A stretch of DNA of 64,000 nt from Streptomyces sp. DH5 (GCF_020873915.1 NZ_JAHWGP010000004.1:124001-188000), one strand, 5' to 3'. Counted from the first letter of the stretch, positions 52,105-62,286 are shown. Notes: a model not told the origin generated them from the sequence alone. Translations and numbers: made by a program.

Positions 52105-54432
52105 ATGCCCAACCCGTCACCCACGGCCCCCGGAGAGCAGCGCAAGCTCGCCACGCTCGAAGGCGTGCTGGAGCGCATCACGTACGCCAACGAGGAGAAC
52201 GGCTACACCGTCGCCCGGGTCGACACCGGCCGAGGCGCCGGTGACCTGCTCACCGTCGTCGGTGCGCTGCTCGGCGCGCAGGTGGGGGAGTCGCTGCGGA
52301 TGGAGGGGCGCTGGGGGTCGCACCCGCAGTACGGCAAGCAGTTCCACGTGGAGAACTACACGACCGTGCTGCCCGCCACCGTCCAGGGCATCCGGCGCTA
52401 TCTCGGCTCCGGCCTCGTCAAGGGCATCGGGCCGGTCTTCGCCGACCGGATCACCCAGCACTTCGGCGCCGACACGCTCACCGTCATCGAGGAGGAGCCG
52501 AAACGCCTCATCGAGGTGCCCGGCCTGGGACCCAAGCGCACCAAGAAGATCGCCGACGCCTGGGAGGAACAGAAGGCGATCAAGGAGGTGATGCTGTTCC
52601 TCCAGACCGTCGAGGTGTCCACCTCCATCGCCGTGCGCATCTACAAGAAGTACGGCGACGCCTCGATCTCCGTCGTGAAGAACCAGCCGTACCGCCTCGC
52701 CGCCGACGTCTGGGGCATCGGCTTCCTCACCGCCGACCGGATCGCCCAGTCCGTCGGCATCCCGCACGACAGCCCGGAGCGGGTGAAGGCCGGACTGCAG
52801 TACGCGCTGTCGCAGGCCACCGACCAGGGGCACTGCTACCTCCCCGAGGAGAGGCTGATCGCCGACGCGGTGAAGCTGCTCCAGGTCGACACCGGACTGG
52901 TCATCGAGTGCCTCGCCGAGCTCGCCGCGGAGCCCGAGGAGGGAGAGGACCCCGGCGTCGTGCGGGAGAAGGTGCCGGACCCGGAGGGCGGTGACCCCGT
53001 CACCGCCGTCTACCTCGTTCCCTTCCACCGTGCCGAGGTCGCCCTCGCCGCCCAGCTGCGGCGGCTGCTGCGGACCGACGAGGACCGGCTGCCTGCGTTC
53101 CGGGACGTGGCCTGGGACAAGGCGCTCGGCTGGCTCACCGGCCGCACCGGCACCGACCTCGCCCCCGAGCAGGAGGCCGCCGTCAAGCTGGCCCTGACGG
53201 AGAAGGTCGCCGTGCTGACCGGCGGGCCGGGCTGCGGCAAGTCGTTCACCGTGCGCTCCATCGTGGAGCTGGCCCGCGCCAAGAAGGCCAAGGTCGTCCT
53301 CGCCGCACCCACCGGCCGCGCCGCCAAGCGGCTCGCCGAACTGACCGGCGCCGAAGCGTCCACCGTCCACCGCCTGCTGGAGCTGAAGCCCGGCGGTGAC
53401 GCCGCCTACGACCGGGACCGCCCGCTCGACGCCGACCTGGTGGTGGTCGACGAGGCGTCCATGCTGGACCTGCTGCTCGCGAACAAGCTGGTCAAGGCGG
53501 TGCCCCCGGGCGCCCACCTGCTCTTCGTCGGCGACGTCGACCAGCTCCCCAGCGTCGGGGCGGGGGAGGTCCTGAGGGACCTGCTCGCCGACGGCAGCCC
53601 CGTCCCCGCCGTCCGGCTCACCCGGGTCTTCCGCCAGGCCCAGCAGTCCGGCGTGGTGACCAACGCACACCGGATCAACGCCGGACAGCACCCCCTCACT
53701 GACGGCATGCGGGACTTCTTCCTCTTCGTCGAGGACGACACCGAGGAGGCCGGCCGGCTCACCGTGGACGTCGCGGCCCGCCGCATCCCGGCGAAGTTCG
53801 GCCTCGACCCCCGCCGTGACGTGCAGGTCCTCGCGCCCATGCACCGGGGACCGGCCGGTGCCGGCACCCTCAACGGGCTGCTCCAGCAGGCCGTCACCCC
53901 CGGCCGCCCCGACCTCGCCGAGAAGCGGTTCGGCGGCCGGGTCTTCCGCGTCGGCGACAAGGTGACCCAGATCCGCAACAATTACGAGAAGGGGGAGAAC
54001 GGCGTCTTCAACGGCACCGTGGGCGTGGTCACCTCGCTCGACCCGGTCGACCAGCGCCTGACGGTGCTGACCGACGAGGACGAGGAGGTCCCCTACGACT
54101 TCGACGAGCTGGACGAACTGGCACACGCCTACGCCGTGACCATCCACCGTTCCCAGGGCAGCGAGTACCCGGCCGTCGTCATCCCGGTGACCACGGGAGC
54201 CTGGATGATGCTCCAGCGCAACCTGCTCTACACGGCGGTCACCCGGGCCAAGCGGCTGGTGGTCCTGGTCGGCTCCCGCAAGGCGATCGGACAGGCGGTA
54301 CGGACGGTCTCCGCGGGCCGCCGGTGCACCGCCCTCGACTTCCGCCTCACCGGTGCGAGAGACCTCTCAGACGGGACGAATCACCCCGGTGAGCGACCGT
54401 CACCAAAAAATGATCGATCAAATGAGTCGTGA
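52105..54432 (+). CDS. recD2: RecD2-type superfamily 1 DNA helicase
   Basis: 775 residues. The N-terminal region (to about 330) has an OB-fold start (LEGVLERITYANEENGYTVA) and helix-hairpin-helix segments (SGLVKGIGPVFADRITQHFG, LIEVPGLGPKRTKKIADAWE) characteristic of RecD2. The motor follows with motif I LTGGPGCGKSFTV (about 373), motif II LVVVDEASMLD, motif III LFVGDVDQLPSVGAG and motif VI LLYTAVTRAKRLVVLVG. RecD2 is a 5'-3' helicase acting in DNA repair independently of RecBC. The C-terminal tail (about 30 residues) is polar. From memory the S. coelicolor counterpart is SCO2737. Confidence 0.92.
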   Translation: MPNPSPTAPGEQRKLATLEGVLERITYANEENGYTVARVDTGRGAGDLLTVVGALLGAQVGESLRMEGRWGSHPQYGKQFHVENYTTVLPATVQGIRRYLGSGLVKGIGPVFADRITQHFGADTLTVIEEEPKRLIEVPGLGPKRTKKIADAWEEQKAIKEVMLFLQTVEVSTSIAVRIYKKYGDASISVVKNQPYRLAADVWGIGFLTADRIAQSVGIPHDSPERVKAGLQYALSQATDQGHCYLPEERLIADAVKLLQVDTGLVIECLAELAAEPEEGEDPGVVREKVPDPEGGDPVTAVYLVPFHRAEVALAAQLRRLLRTDEDRLPAFRDVAWDKALGWLTGRTGTDLAPEQEAAVKLALTEKVAVLTGGPGCGKSFTVRSIVELARAKKAKVVLAAPTGRAAKRLAELTGAEASTVHRLLELKPGGDAAYDRDRPLDADLVVVDEASMLDLLLANKLVKAVPPGAHLLFVGDVDQLPSVGAGEVLRDLLADGSPVPAVRLTRVFRQAQQSGVVTNAHRINAGQHPLTDGMRDFFLFVEDDTEEAGRLTVDVAARRIPAKFGLDPRRDVQVLAPMHRGPAGAGTLNGLLQQAVTPGRPDLAEKRFGGRVFRVGDKVTQIRNNYEKGENGVFNGTVGVVTSLDPVDQRLTVLTDEDEEVPYDFDELDELAHAYAVTIHRSQGSEYPAVVIPVTTGAWMMLQRNLLYTAVTRAKRLVVLVGSRKAIGQAVRTVSAGRRCTALDFRLTGARDLSDGTNHPGERPSPKNDRSNES

Positions 54433-54610
54433 AGGTCACAGAGCCCTTCCGGATGTGCAACGCAAGGGGCAGGATGGGCAAGTTGACGGCACTCAGTGCC
54501 GCCAATAGGCCCGATGGTCGACCCCGAGTGCACTCTCCTGAGCCGAGTGGGGGATGGTAGAGACAGTCAGGGCACCTCGAAGATGAGGCACAACGTCGGT
54601 GAGGGAAGAC

Positions 54611-55900
54611 GTGAGCGACAACTCTGTAGTACTGCGGTACGACGGCAGCGAGTACACCTACCCGGTGATCGACAGCACCGTCGGTGACAAGGGCTTCGAC
54701 ATCGGAAAGCTCCGCGCCCAGACCGGACTGGTGACGCTGGACAGCGGCTACGGCAACACCGCGGCCTACAAATCCGGTGTCACCTATCTCGACGGCGAGG
54801 CCGGCATCCTCCGGTACCGCGGCTACCCGATCGAGCAGCTGGCGGAGCGTTCCACCTTCCTGGAGGTCGCCTACCTGCTGATCAACGGCGAGCTGCCGAC
54901 GGTCGACCAGCTCACGTCGTTCAAGAACGACGTCACGCAGCACACCCTGCTGCACGAGGACGTCAAGAACTTCTACCGGGGCTTCCCCCGCGACGCCCAC
55001 CCGATGGCCATGCTGTCGTCGGTCGTCTCGGCGCTGTCCACGTTCTACCAGGACAGCCACAACCCCTTCGACGAGCAGCAGCGCAACCTCTCCACCATCC
55101 GCCTGCTGGCCAAGCTCCCGACGATCGCGGCGTACGCCTACAAGAAGTCGGTCGGCCACCCGTTCGTCTACCCGCGCAACGACCTCGGCTACGTCGAGAA
55201 CTTCCTGCGCATGACCTTCTCGGTCCCCGCGCAGGACTACGAGCTCGACCCGGTCGTCGTGGCCGCCCTGGACAAGCTGCTCATCCTGCACGCGGACCAC
55301 GAGCAGAACTGCTCGACCTCCACGGTGCGCCTGGTCGGCTCCTCGCAGGCGAACATGTTCGCCTCGATCTCCGCCGGCATCTCCGCCCTGTGGGGCCCGC
55401 TGCACGGCGGCGCCAACCAGTCGGTGCTGGAGATGCTGGAAGGCATCCGCGACGCCGGCGGTGACGTCGACTCCTTCATCCGCAAGGTGAAGAACAAGGA
55501 GGACGGCGTCCGCCTGATGGGCTTCGGCCACCGGGTCTACAAGAACTTCGACCCGCGCGCCAAGATCATCAAGGCCGCCGCGCACGACGTGCTCTCCGCC
55601 CTCGGCAAGTCCGACGAGCTGCTGGACATCGCCCTGAAGCTGGAGGAGCACGCGCTCTCCGACGACTACTTCGTCTCGCGCAGCCTCTACCCGAACGTCG
55701 ACTTCTACACCGGCCTGATCTACCGGGCCATGGGCTTCCCGACCGAGATGTTCACGGTCCTGTTCGCCCTCGGCCGCCTGCCGGGCTGGATCGCCCAGTG
55801 GCACGAGATGATCAAGGAGCCGGGTTCCCGCATCGGCCGCCCGCGCCAGATCTACACGGGCGTCGTCGAGCGCGACTTCGTCCCCGTCGAGGAGCGCTGA
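54611..55900 (+). CDS. gltA: Citrate synthase
   Basis: 429 residues, type II (hexameric) citrate synthase of the TCA cycle, condensing acetyl-CoA and oxaloacetate. Catalytic blocks are present: ILHADHEQNCSTSTVR, GPLHGGANQSVLEML (active-site His), GFGHRVYKNFDPRAK (His and Arg) and SLYPNVDFYTGLIYRAMGF (active-site Asp). GTG 54611 follows GAGGGAA. The 178-bp leader after recD2 is relatively AT-rich and must hold its promoter. A strong terminator follows. From memory this is the ortholog of S. coelicolor CitA (SCO2736). Confidence 0.96.
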   Translation: MSDNSVVLRYDGSEYTYPVIDSTVGDKGFDIGKLRAQTGLVTLDSGYGNTAAYKSGVTYLDGEAGILRYRGYPIEQLAERSTFLEVAYLLINGELPTVDQLTSFKNDVTQHTLLHEDVKNFYRGFPRDAHPMAMLSSVVSALSTFYQDSHNPFDEQQRNLSTIRLLAKLPTIAAYAYKKSVGHPFVYPRNDLGYVENFLRMTFSVPAQDYELDPVVVAALDKLLILHADHEQNCSTSTVRLVGSSQANMFASISAGISALWGPLHGGANQSVLEMLEGIRDAGGDVDSFIRKVKNKEDGVRLMGFGHRVYKNFDPRAKIIKAAAHDVLSALGKSDELLDIALKLEEHALSDDYFVSRSLYPNVDFYTGLIYRAMGFPTEMFTVLFALGRLPGWIAQWHEMIKEPGSRIGRPRQIYTGVVERDFVPVEER

Positions 55901-55931
55901 GCCCGCAGCCGCGAGCCGCGCACGCACAAGA

Positions 55932-55960
55932 GCCCCGCACACGTCGACCGTGTGCGGGGC
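55932..55960 (+). terminator. Citrate synthase terminator
   Basis: GCCCCGCACACG and CGTGTGCGGGGC form a perfect 12-bp stem around a 5-nt loop, followed by CTTCGT, 31 bp after the stop. Confidence 0.88.
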
Positions 55961-56524
55961 CTTCGTGTGTGCGGGGCCCGTCGCATGGAAGACGTCGCAT
56001 GGGCATGGAGGAGGAAGTGGAAAAGGCGCCCCGGTCGCCGGTCCCCCCACGGGCCGGCGTACCAGGGCGCCCTCCCATGTCCCGGTGCGGATTCCCCCCA
56101 CGGGATCCGGCCGGGCGTCTGTGAGAACAGCGCCTGAATCGCTGTGTGAGCGCGGACGGACCTGAACCCGTCGCACTCGTCGGTGTGCGGTCTGCCGGGA
56201 CAGCGCACATTCGGGAGGGCCGCTCAAAGCTCCCCACGGGTACGTGCCCCGGCAACGCAATCTCTGGGAAAGTCCCCCAAGACATCCCCAGATGCCGGTT
56301 CGCGCCCCCCAAGACGCTGCCCGACATCGCCAACTTAGACCTTCGAACCCCTTCGATGGTTACGTTCAGATCACTGTGATCTGCGTCTCTTGCGTATCTC
56401 CCCAAGCCGCGCATGAGCCCGCAAACCAGTCACGGGGCTCAAGCGTAAGGAAGATGCGCGAGCCGTGTGAAGAGCTTATGTGAGGGTCTTACCGGACTCC
56501 AGGGGTGGAGCCCAACTTGAGACC
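55961..56524. other. Gene-free region with a perfect 17-bp palindrome
   Basis: 564 bp between convergent gltA and copA. No frame has host-like codon use or a known family. From about 56330 to 56530 the sequence is clearly less GC-rich. CAGATCACTGTGATCTG at 56367-56383 is a perfect inverted repeat with one central base, and a TTCGA repeat lies just before it. It looks like a regulator site or the edge of an unannotated RNA gene. Confidence 0.55.
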
Positions 56525-58822
56525 TCAATGAAACGCCCGGAGCCGCAGGCTGTTCGTCACCACGAACACCGAGGAGAAGGCCATGGCGGCACCGGCGATC
56601 ATCGGGTTCAGCAGTCCCGCCGCGGCGAGCGGCAGCGCGGCCACGTTGTAACCGAAGGCCCAGACGAGATTGCCCTTGATGGTGGACAGCGTCCGGCGGG
56701 ACAGCCGTATCGCGTCCGCCGCCACCCGCAGGTCGCCGCGGACCAGCGTCAGGTCGCCGGCCTCGATCGCCGCGTCCGTGCCGGTGCCCAGGGCGAGACC
56801 CAGATCGGCGACGGCCAGCGCGGCCGCGTCGTTGACGCCGTCGCCGACCATGGCGACGCTGTGCCCCTCGCCCTGCAACCGCCGTACGGCCTCGGCCTTG
56901 TCCTCGGGCAGCACCTCGGCGATCACCCGGTCGATGCCCACGGTCTTCGCGACCGCCTCGGCCACGGCCCGGTTGTCGCCGGTCAGCAGCACCGGTGTGA
57001 GCCCGAGCGCCCGCAGCTCGCGCACCGCCTCGGCACTGGTCTCCTTCACGGTGTCGGCGACCGCGAGGACGCCGCGTGCCACCCCGTCCCAGCCGGCCAC
57101 CACGGCCGTCCGTCCCGCACGCTCCGCCTGCTCCTTCGCCCGGGCCAGCTCCGGCGGCAGCTCGTCCCCGACGAACTCCGGGAACCGCCCCACGGCCACC
57201 TCGCGGCCCTCCACCCGCCCGCGTACGCCCCTGCCGGGGACGTTCTCGAAGTGCTCGACGCCGGGCAGCGCACCGGCGCTCCCCCACCCTCGGCCCCGCT
57301 CGAACGGGGGGACCCCCATCTCGGCCCCGGCGGCGATCGCCCGCGCGACGGGGTGCTCGGAGGCGTGCTCCAGGGCGCCCGCGAGCCGCAGCAGCAGCCG
57401 CTCGTCCCCGCCCTCGGCGACGTACACCTCCTGGAGGGACATCCGCCCGGTGGTGACGGTGCCGGTCTTGTCCAGCACGACGGTGTCGACGCGGCGGGTG
57501 GACTCCAGCACCTCCGGGCCCTTGATGAGGATGCCGAGCTGCGCGCCGCGCCCGGTGCCCACCATCAGCGCGGTCGGGGTGGCGAGGCCGAGCGCGCAGG
57601 GGCAGGCGATGATCAGGACGGCGACGGCCGCGGTGAACGCGGCGACCGTGTCGCCGGTGGAACCGAGCCACAGCCCGAAGGTGCCGGCCGCGATCAGCAG
57701 CACCACGGGCACGAAGACGCCGGAGATCCGGTCGGCGAGGCGCTGCACCTGCGCCTTGCCGTTCTGCGCCTCCTCCACCAGCTTCGCCATCCGCGCGAGC
57801 TGCGTGTCGGAGCCGATCCGGGTGGCCTCGACGAGGAGCCGGCCGCCCGCGTTGACCGTGGCGCCGGTGACCGTGTCGCCGACCGTGACGTCCACCGGGA
57901 CGGACTCGCCGGTCAGCATGGACGCGTCCACGGCGGAGGAACCCTCCAGCACCGTGCCGTCGGTGGCGATCTTCTCCCCGGGCCGCACGACGAACCGGTC
58001 ACCCACGGCGAGCCGCTCCGCCGGTATCCGCACCTCCCCGCCCTCGCGCAGCACGGTCACGTCCTTGGCGCCCAGCTCCATCAGCGCCCGCAGGGCCGCT
58101 CCCGCGCGGCGCTTGGAGCGGGCCTCCAGATAGCGGCCGAGCAGGATGAACGTGGTGACGCCCGCCGCGACCTCCAGGTAGATCATGGAGGCGCCGTCGG
58201 TCCGGGAGACGGTCAGCTCGAACGGGTGGCGCATGCCGGGCGTGCCCGCGTCGCCGAGGAACAGCGCCCACAGCGACCAGCCGAACGCGGCGAGCGTGCC
58301 CACGGACACCAGCGTGTCCATGGTCGCCGCGCCGTGCCGGAGGTTGGTCCAGGCGGCCCGGTGGAAGGGGGCGGCGCCCCACACCACCACGGGCGCGGCC
58401 AGGGTGAGGGAGAGCCACTGCCAGTGGTCGAACTGCAGCGACGGGATCATCGCCAGCAGGACGACGGGCAGGGCGAGGAGCGCGGAGACGGTCAGGCGGC
58501 GGCGCAGGGCGGCGAGCTCCGGGTCGGCCTGCGCGGCCGTGCTGTCCTCGTCGGCCTCCCGCGCGGGCGCGGGTTCCTCGGCGGTGTATCCGGTGCGCAC
58601 CACCGTGGTGATCAGGTCGGCGACCTCGACGCCCGGCGGGTAGGTGATGCGCGCCTTCTCCGTCGCGTAGTTCACCGTGGCGGTGACGCCGTCCATGCGG
58701 TTGAGCTTCTTCTCGACGCGGGCCGCGCAGGAGGCGCAGGTCATCCCGCCGATGAGCAGCTCGACCTCCGAGGCCGCCGGCTGCTGGGCGGCCGGCGCCT
58801 CGGGGGTGGTGGTGCTGGTCAT
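56525..58822 (-). CDS. copA: Copper-exporting P-type ATPase CopA
   Basis: 765 residues, P1B-1 ATPase. The N-terminal heavy-metal domain has [15 protein letters not shown] (about 26-40). The membrane copper site is [15 protein letters not shown], the phosphorylation site DKTGTVTTG, the hinge [10 protein letters not shown], and actuator TGES. The final membrane helices have [20 protein letters not shown]. It pumps Cu+ out of the cell. A short insertion ([20 protein letters not shown]) in the nucleotide domain is slightly longer than usual. It lies 117 bp downstream of copZ and is controlled from the palindrome at 59252. Confidence 0.95.
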   Translation of the reverse strand: MTSTTTPEAPAAQQPAASEVELLIGGMTCASCAARVEKKLNRMDGVTATVNYATEKARITYPPGVEVADLITTVVRTGYTAEEPAPAREADEDSTAAQADPELAALRRRLTVSALLALPVVLLAMIPSLQFDHWQWLSLTLAAPVVVWGAAPFHRAAWTNLRHGAATMDTLVSVGTLAAFGWSLWALFLGDAGTPGMRHPFELTVSRTDGASMIYLEVAAGVTTFILLGRYLEARSKRRAGAALRALMELGAKDVTVLREGGEVRIPAERLAVGDRFVVRPGEKIATDGTVLEGSSAVDASMLTGESVPVDVTVGDTVTGATVNAGGRLLVEATRIGSDTQLARMAKLVEEAQNGKAQVQRLADRISGVFVPVVLLIAAGTFGLWLGSTGDTVAAFTAAVAVLIIACPCALGLATPTALMVGTGRGAQLGILIKGPEVLESTRRVDTVVLDKTGTVTTGRMSLQEVYVAEGGDERLLLRLAGALEHASEHPVARAIAAGAEMGVPPFERGRGWGSAGALPGVEHFENVPGRGVRGRVEGREVAVGRFPEFVGDELPPELARAKEQAERAGRTAVVAGWDGVARGVLAVADTVKETSAEAVRELRALGLTPVLLTGDNRAVAEAVAKTVGIDRVIAEVLPEDKAEAVRRLQGEGHSVAMVGDGVNDAAALAVADLGLALGTGTDAAIEAGDLTLVRGDLRVAADAIRLSRRTLSTIKGNLVWAFGYNVAALPLAAAGLLNPMIAGAAMAFSSVFVVTNSLRLRAFH

Positions 58823-58939
58823 GTCCGTGCTCCAGGGACGTCCGGGATCCGGGTGCCGGCGGCGGGCCGGGCCGGGGGCCACGCGGTACGGGTGGCCGGT
58901 ACGGCCCGGTTCACGCCGTCCGGGCTGCCTTCAGGGGGT

Positions 58940-59179
58940 TCAGGCCGTGCCGGCCAGCTCGAAGCCGGCCTCGTCGACGGCCGCGCGTACGGCCGCCTCG
59001 TCGAGCGGGGCCGCGGAGACCACGGTCACCTCGCCGGAGGAGGCGACGGCCGTCACCGAGCTGACGCCGGGGATCTCGGAGATCTCGCCGGAGACGGCAC
59101 CCTCGCAGTGCCCGCAGCTCATCCCGCTCACCTTGTAGACGGTGGTGACGGAACCCTGGGTGTCGGTCTGGGAGGTCAT
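58940..59179 (-). CDS. copZ: Copper chaperone CopZ (heavy-metal-associated domain)
   Basis: 79 residues. A single HMA ferredoxin-like fold with the metal motif [17 protein letters not shown] near residue 18 and a conserved hydrophobic end EAGFELAG. It carries Cu+ to CopA. It is the first gene behind the CsoR-type palindrome, and the copA gene follows in the same direction. The ATG at 59179 follows GAGGAGAAACG. Confidence 0.94.
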   Translation of the reverse strand: MTSQTDTQGSVTTVYKVSGMSCGHCEGAVSGEISEIPGVSSVTAVASSGEVTVVSAAPLDEAAVRAAVDEAGFELAGTA

Positions 59180-59251
59180 GTCGTTTCTCCTCGTCGGGAC
59201 GTAGGGGGTGGGGCTGACTGGAGGGGCCCCGGGGGGCCACTGCATCCAGAT

Positions 59252-59270
59252 TATACCCCTAGGGGGTATA
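59252..59270. promoter_or_regulatory. CsoR-type copper operator
   Basis: TATACCCCTAGGGGGTATA is a near-perfect palindrome with the CCC/GGGG arms flanked by TATA, the pattern bound by the copper sensor CsoR. It lies 73 bp upstream of copZ and about 120 bp upstream of the divergent alcohol dehydrogenase, so it may affect both. No csoR gene is in the window. Confidence 0.88.
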
Positions 59271-59389
59271 AATCCACGACGGTCCGGACGGGACGGCGAG
59301 AGCGCGTTCCCGCACCCCACCCGACCGTACGCGCCGCCCGGGGTTACCGTTCCGCCGGAAGTCACGGTCATCGGAAGGCGGGTCCGGGC

Positions 59390-60433
59390 ATGCGCGCGGT
59401 GGTGTTCGAGCGGTACGGGGAACCGGCCGAGGTGCGGGAGGTGGCGGACCCGGAGCCCGCGGAGCACGGGGTCGTGGTCCGCGTCGAGGCCACCGGTCTG
59501 TGCCGCAGCGACTGGCACGGCTGGCAGGGCCACGACCCGGACATCGCGCTCCCGCACGTCCCGGGCCACGAGCTCGCCGGAGTCGTCGAAGCGGTCGGCG
59601 CCCGCGTCACCGGCTGGCGCCCGGGGGACCGGGTCACCGTGCCGTTCGTCTGCGCCTGCGGCTCCTGCCCGGCCTGCGCGGCCGGCGACCAGCAGGTGTG
59701 CGCACGGCAGACCCAGCCCGGCTTCACCCACTGGGGCTCCTTCGCCCACTACGTGGCCCTGGACCACGCGGACGTGAACCTCGTCGCGGTCCCCGACGGC
59801 ATGTCGTACGCCACCGCCGCCTCGCTCGGCTGCCGTTTCGCCACCGCCTACCGGGCGGTCGTGCAGCAGGGCCGGGTGGCGGCGGGGGAGTGGGTCGCCG
59901 TGCACGGCTGCGGCGGGGTGGGCCTGTCGGCGGTGATGATCGCGGCGGCCGCGGGCGCCCGGGTCGTCGCCGTCGACGTGTCGCCGGGGGCGCTGGAACT
60001 GGCGCGGCGGTTCGGCGCGGCGGAGTGCGTGGACGCGTCGGCGGTACCGGATCCGGCCGAAGCGGTCCGCGACCTCACCGGCGGCGGCGCCCACCTCTCC
60101 CTCGACGCCCTCGGCGCACCCGCCACCTGCGCCGCCTCCGTGAACGGGCTGCGCCGCCGGGGCCGCCACGTCCAGGTCGGTCTGCTGCCCTCACCGACGG
60201 GCACCACGCCCGTCCCCATGGCCCGCGCCATCGCCCTGGAACTCGAACTCCTCGGCAGCCACGGCATGGCCGCGCACACCTACCCGCCGATGCTGGAGCT
60301 GGTCCGCGCGGGAGTCCTCCGCCCCGACCTCCTGGTGACCTCCACGATCGGCCTGGACGCCGCCCCTCCGGCCCTCGCGGCCATGGGAACGGCCCCCGGC
60401 GCCGGAGTGACCGTCATCGAGCCCTGGGGCTGA
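59390..60433 (+). CDS. Zinc-dependent alcohol dehydrogenase
   Basis: 347 residues, medium-chain dehydrogenase/reductase. The catalytic zinc site has Cys in [12 protein letters not shown] and [12 protein letters not shown]. The structural zinc site has four Cys in [20 protein letters not shown]. The NAD(P) site is [15 protein letters not shown]. The substrate is unknown; relatives act on alcohols or sorbitol. The ATG at 59390 gives the standard [10 protein letters not shown] start. It is divergent from copZ. A 13-bp hairpin terminator is shared with the convergent BldC-like gene. Confidence 0.92.
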   Translation: MRAVVFERYGEPAEVREVADPEPAEHGVVVRVEATGLCRSDWHGWQGHDPDIALPHVPGHELAGVVEAVGARVTGWRPGDRVTVPFVCACGSCPACAAGDQQVCARQTQPGFTHWGSFAHYVALDHADVNLVAVPDGMSYATAASLGCRFATAYRAVVQQGRVAAGEWVAVHGCGGVGLSAVMIAAAAGARVVAVDVSPGALELARRFGAAECVDASAVPDPAEAVRDLTGGGAHLSLDALGAPATCAASVNGLRRRGRHVQVGLLPSPTGTTPVPMARAIALELELLGSHGMAAHTYPPMLELVRAGVLRPDLLVTSTIGLDAAPPALAAMGTAPGAGVTVIEPWG

Positions 60434-60590
60434 GCGCGCCGCCCGCTCCCGCGGCAGGACCGCCCCGAGGGCCTCGTCCACCCGCGCGCCGTCCCGCGTC
60501 CGGACCTCCCGCCGGACGCCCCCGACGACGCCGGCCGCGCGCGGCGCCGGGTGGTGCTGTCGCAGGCCCGCGGCGAAGCCCGGGAACGCG

Positions 60591-60621
60591 ACCGTGCCCC
60601 ACCGGGAGGGTGGGGCACGGT
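60591..60621. terminator. Bidirectional terminator between convergent genes
   Basis: ACCGTGCCCCACC (60591-60603) pairs fully with GGTGGGGCACGGT (60609-60621) across a 5-nt loop, between the dehydrogenase and the BldC-like gene. CGGTTCTTC follows on the plus strand. Confidence 0.9.
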
Positions 60622-60635
60622 CGGTTCTTCCCGGG

Positions 60636-60836
60636 TCAGCGGTCTCTGCGGCCCCGGTTGCCCGGGCGGCGGGCGACCCAGGCGCGGACGGTGTCGGCGT
60701 ACCAGTACGGCTTGCCGCTCTCCACGTGGTCGGGCGGGGGCAGCAGTCCGTGCTTGCGATAGGAACGCACCGTGTCCGGCTGCACCTTGATGTGGGCCGC
60801 GATGTCCTTGTAGGACCACAGTCGTCGGTCGGTCAT
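60636..60836 (-). CDS. BldC-like small MerR-type DNA-binding protein
   Basis: 66 residues consisting of one winged helix-turn-helix: LWSYKDIAAHIKVQPDTVRS then YRKHGLLPPPDHVESGKPYW, ending in basic residues. It lacks the long coiled-coil helix and ligand domain of MerR, like BldC, which binds DNA as head-to-tail oligomers in Streptomyces development. It differs from BldC itself and is better viewed as a family member of unknown targets. ATG 60836 follows GGAGG by 8 nt. Confidence 0.88.
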   Translation of the reverse strand: MTDRRLWSYKDIAAHIKVQPDTVRSYRKHGLLPPPDHVESGKPYWYADTVRAWVARRPGNRGRRDR

Positions 60837-61100
60837 GGAAGGCACCTCCCCGCGCGCACCACGGAGGCGGCCGGGGGCGGCCGTCAGGGGGAGCCGGGTG
60901 CACGCTGGTGATCAGGCATGCGTTGTGCCCGGTGAACGAGGCCGGCCGGAGGCAGGGCAGGGGCTGTGCGCCGGGTGTGACGGAAGGTCCGCCTCCGCGT
61001 GACGCCCGTGACCGCGCCGGAGCTTTTGTGACAGGAGTGTCGCACGGGCGCACCCCGGCTCACCGGCGGGGCGCATTGACTTCGGCGTCCTCGCGTGAGA

Positions 61101-61382
61101 TCACGCGGCAGCGCAATCCCGTACCAGCGCGTCCGGTTCGGCCGCGGACCCGGGAGCCGGCCGGTGGACGCCGTGCACGCTCACCGCGCTGCGCGGTTCC
61201 CCGTCCACCACGTGCCCGATCTGCCGCCCGCCCCGCCGGGGCCGGTAGGTGAGCCGGGCCGGGAGGCCGGGCGGGACGGGGCGTTCGAAGGTGAGCGGGC
61301 TGCCGGGCGGCCCGACGACGGCCTCGCTGACACAACCGGCCTTCAGCGGCTTCCGGTGGATCAGCCGGAGGCAGCCCTCCAT
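61101..61382 (-). CDS. Possible hypothetical protein
   Basis: 93 residues from ATG 61382: EGCLRLIHRKPLKAGCVSEA then PLTFERPVPPGLPARLTYRP. Third codon positions are strongly G/C and the composition is protein-like, but I recognise no family and the ribosome binding site is weak. Its first 22 nt overlap the end of another leftward frame (61361-61546), so the two may be halves of one frameshifted gene. The 264 bp between it and the BldC-like gene show nothing. Confidence 0.45.
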   Translation of the reverse strand: MEGCLRLIHRKPLKAGCVSEAVVGPPGSPLTFERPVPPGLPARLTYRPRRGGRQIGHVVDGEPRSAVSVHGVHRPAPGSAAEPDALVRDCAAA

Positions 61383-61546
61383 CGCCGGTTCTCGCCCGCG
61401 GTGGCGTACTCCAGGACGCGCCCCACCTCCCTCGCCCCGAGCGCCCACAGCCGCTCGCGGAGGACCCGGACCGGATGGATCAGGCCACCCGGGCTCACCC
61501 CGGCGCGCAGGGAACCCGGCAGCGGCTGGTGCGGCCCGCCGGACAT
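61361..61546 (-). CDS. Possible hypothetical protein, upstream half
   Basis: 61 residues from ATG 61546: SGGPHQPLPGSLRAGVSPGG, then LRERLWALGAREVGRVLEYA. Codon use is host-like until the last few codons. No family is recognised. It overlaps the next frame (61101-61382), compatible with either translational coupling or a frameshift within one ~150-residue gene. Confidence 0.38.
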   Translation of the reverse strand: MSGGPHQPLPGSLRAGVSPGGLIHPVRVLRERLWALGAREVGRVLEYATAGENRRWRAASG

Positions 61547-61715
61547 CACGGTCAGGCGCTCACCCGCGAAGCCCTCGCGGGGCCAGGGCCCCGCACAGGT
61601 CATCGGTCCACAGGGTCGTGTACGCGTTCGCCACGGCTCCGCACCGTGGCCGCGGCCACTGACGACGGATCCGGGCGCGGCGCCGCCCACGATCTCGCCC
61701 ACCTTCTCGTCCGAA

Positions 61716-61725
61716 TGTCCGGACA
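61716..61725. promoter_or_regulatory. TGTCCGGACA palindrome next to the mmsA-side promoter
   Basis: A perfect 10-bp palindrome lies directly upstream of the -35 element at 61731, a position suited to a regulator of the rightward transcript. Confidence 0.5.
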
Positions 61726-61730
61726 AAACA

Positions 61731-61759
61731 TTGACAGGGCTTCGAGGCCGGGCTAGAAA
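61731..61759 (+). promoter_or_regulatory. Sigma70-like promoter, long leader to mmsA
   Basis: TTGACA (61731-61736) and TAGAAA (61754-61759) are 17 bp apart: a near-consensus housekeeping promoter reading rightward. The first strong gene downstream is mmsA at 62287, giving a leader of more than 500 nt. Confidence 0.72.
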
Positions 61760-61852
61760 CCCTGGAGAGCCGGTAGAGAGCCGGACAAGCCGTGGAGCGG
61801 GACCGGCCGTGGGGCCGTGTGTGCCGACGAGCCGTGCGAAGGGACGACCGCG

Positions 61853-62286
61853 ATGGCGTACGACCCGATCACCCAGGGGCGGATCGGAGTGGACCCGGTG
61901 ACCGGGCCGCCCTCCACCCCCGCCGAACGGCGCACGCCCACCGGACCGTACGTCCCCCCGGGTGCCGCCCCCGGCACCCCACCGAACGCCTCCGGCGCGG
62001 GAGGCCGCCTCGCTTTGGCAGGAGCGAGCCGCGAGCGACGACTCCCCGCCCGCCGCGGCCCCGCGCCGGAGGTTCCGTCCCGCTCCCATGTGTCCACTCG
62101 CGGACCCGAACGGCCGACACTGTGTCGGGCCCGCCCGGGGCCCCGGACCTGGTGGGATGAGGACACGGCCCGGGCCGCGGCGGCACACCCGTCCGCGACC
62201 GGGGCGCACGAGCAGGACCAGCCGTACCCGCTGCACCAACGGCACGTCTCCACCCGACGCCGCCCTCTGCGAAGGAGTTCTCGGTC

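Noticed and set aside
55950-56165. Short plus-strand frames after citrate synthase
   Set aside because: They begin inside the terminator stem, have no host-like codon pattern and shadow each other in three frames.
56330-56360. Minus-strand GGTTCGAAGG as a tRNA T-loop
   Set aside because: The required closing C of the T-arm and any acceptor or anticodon stem are missing.
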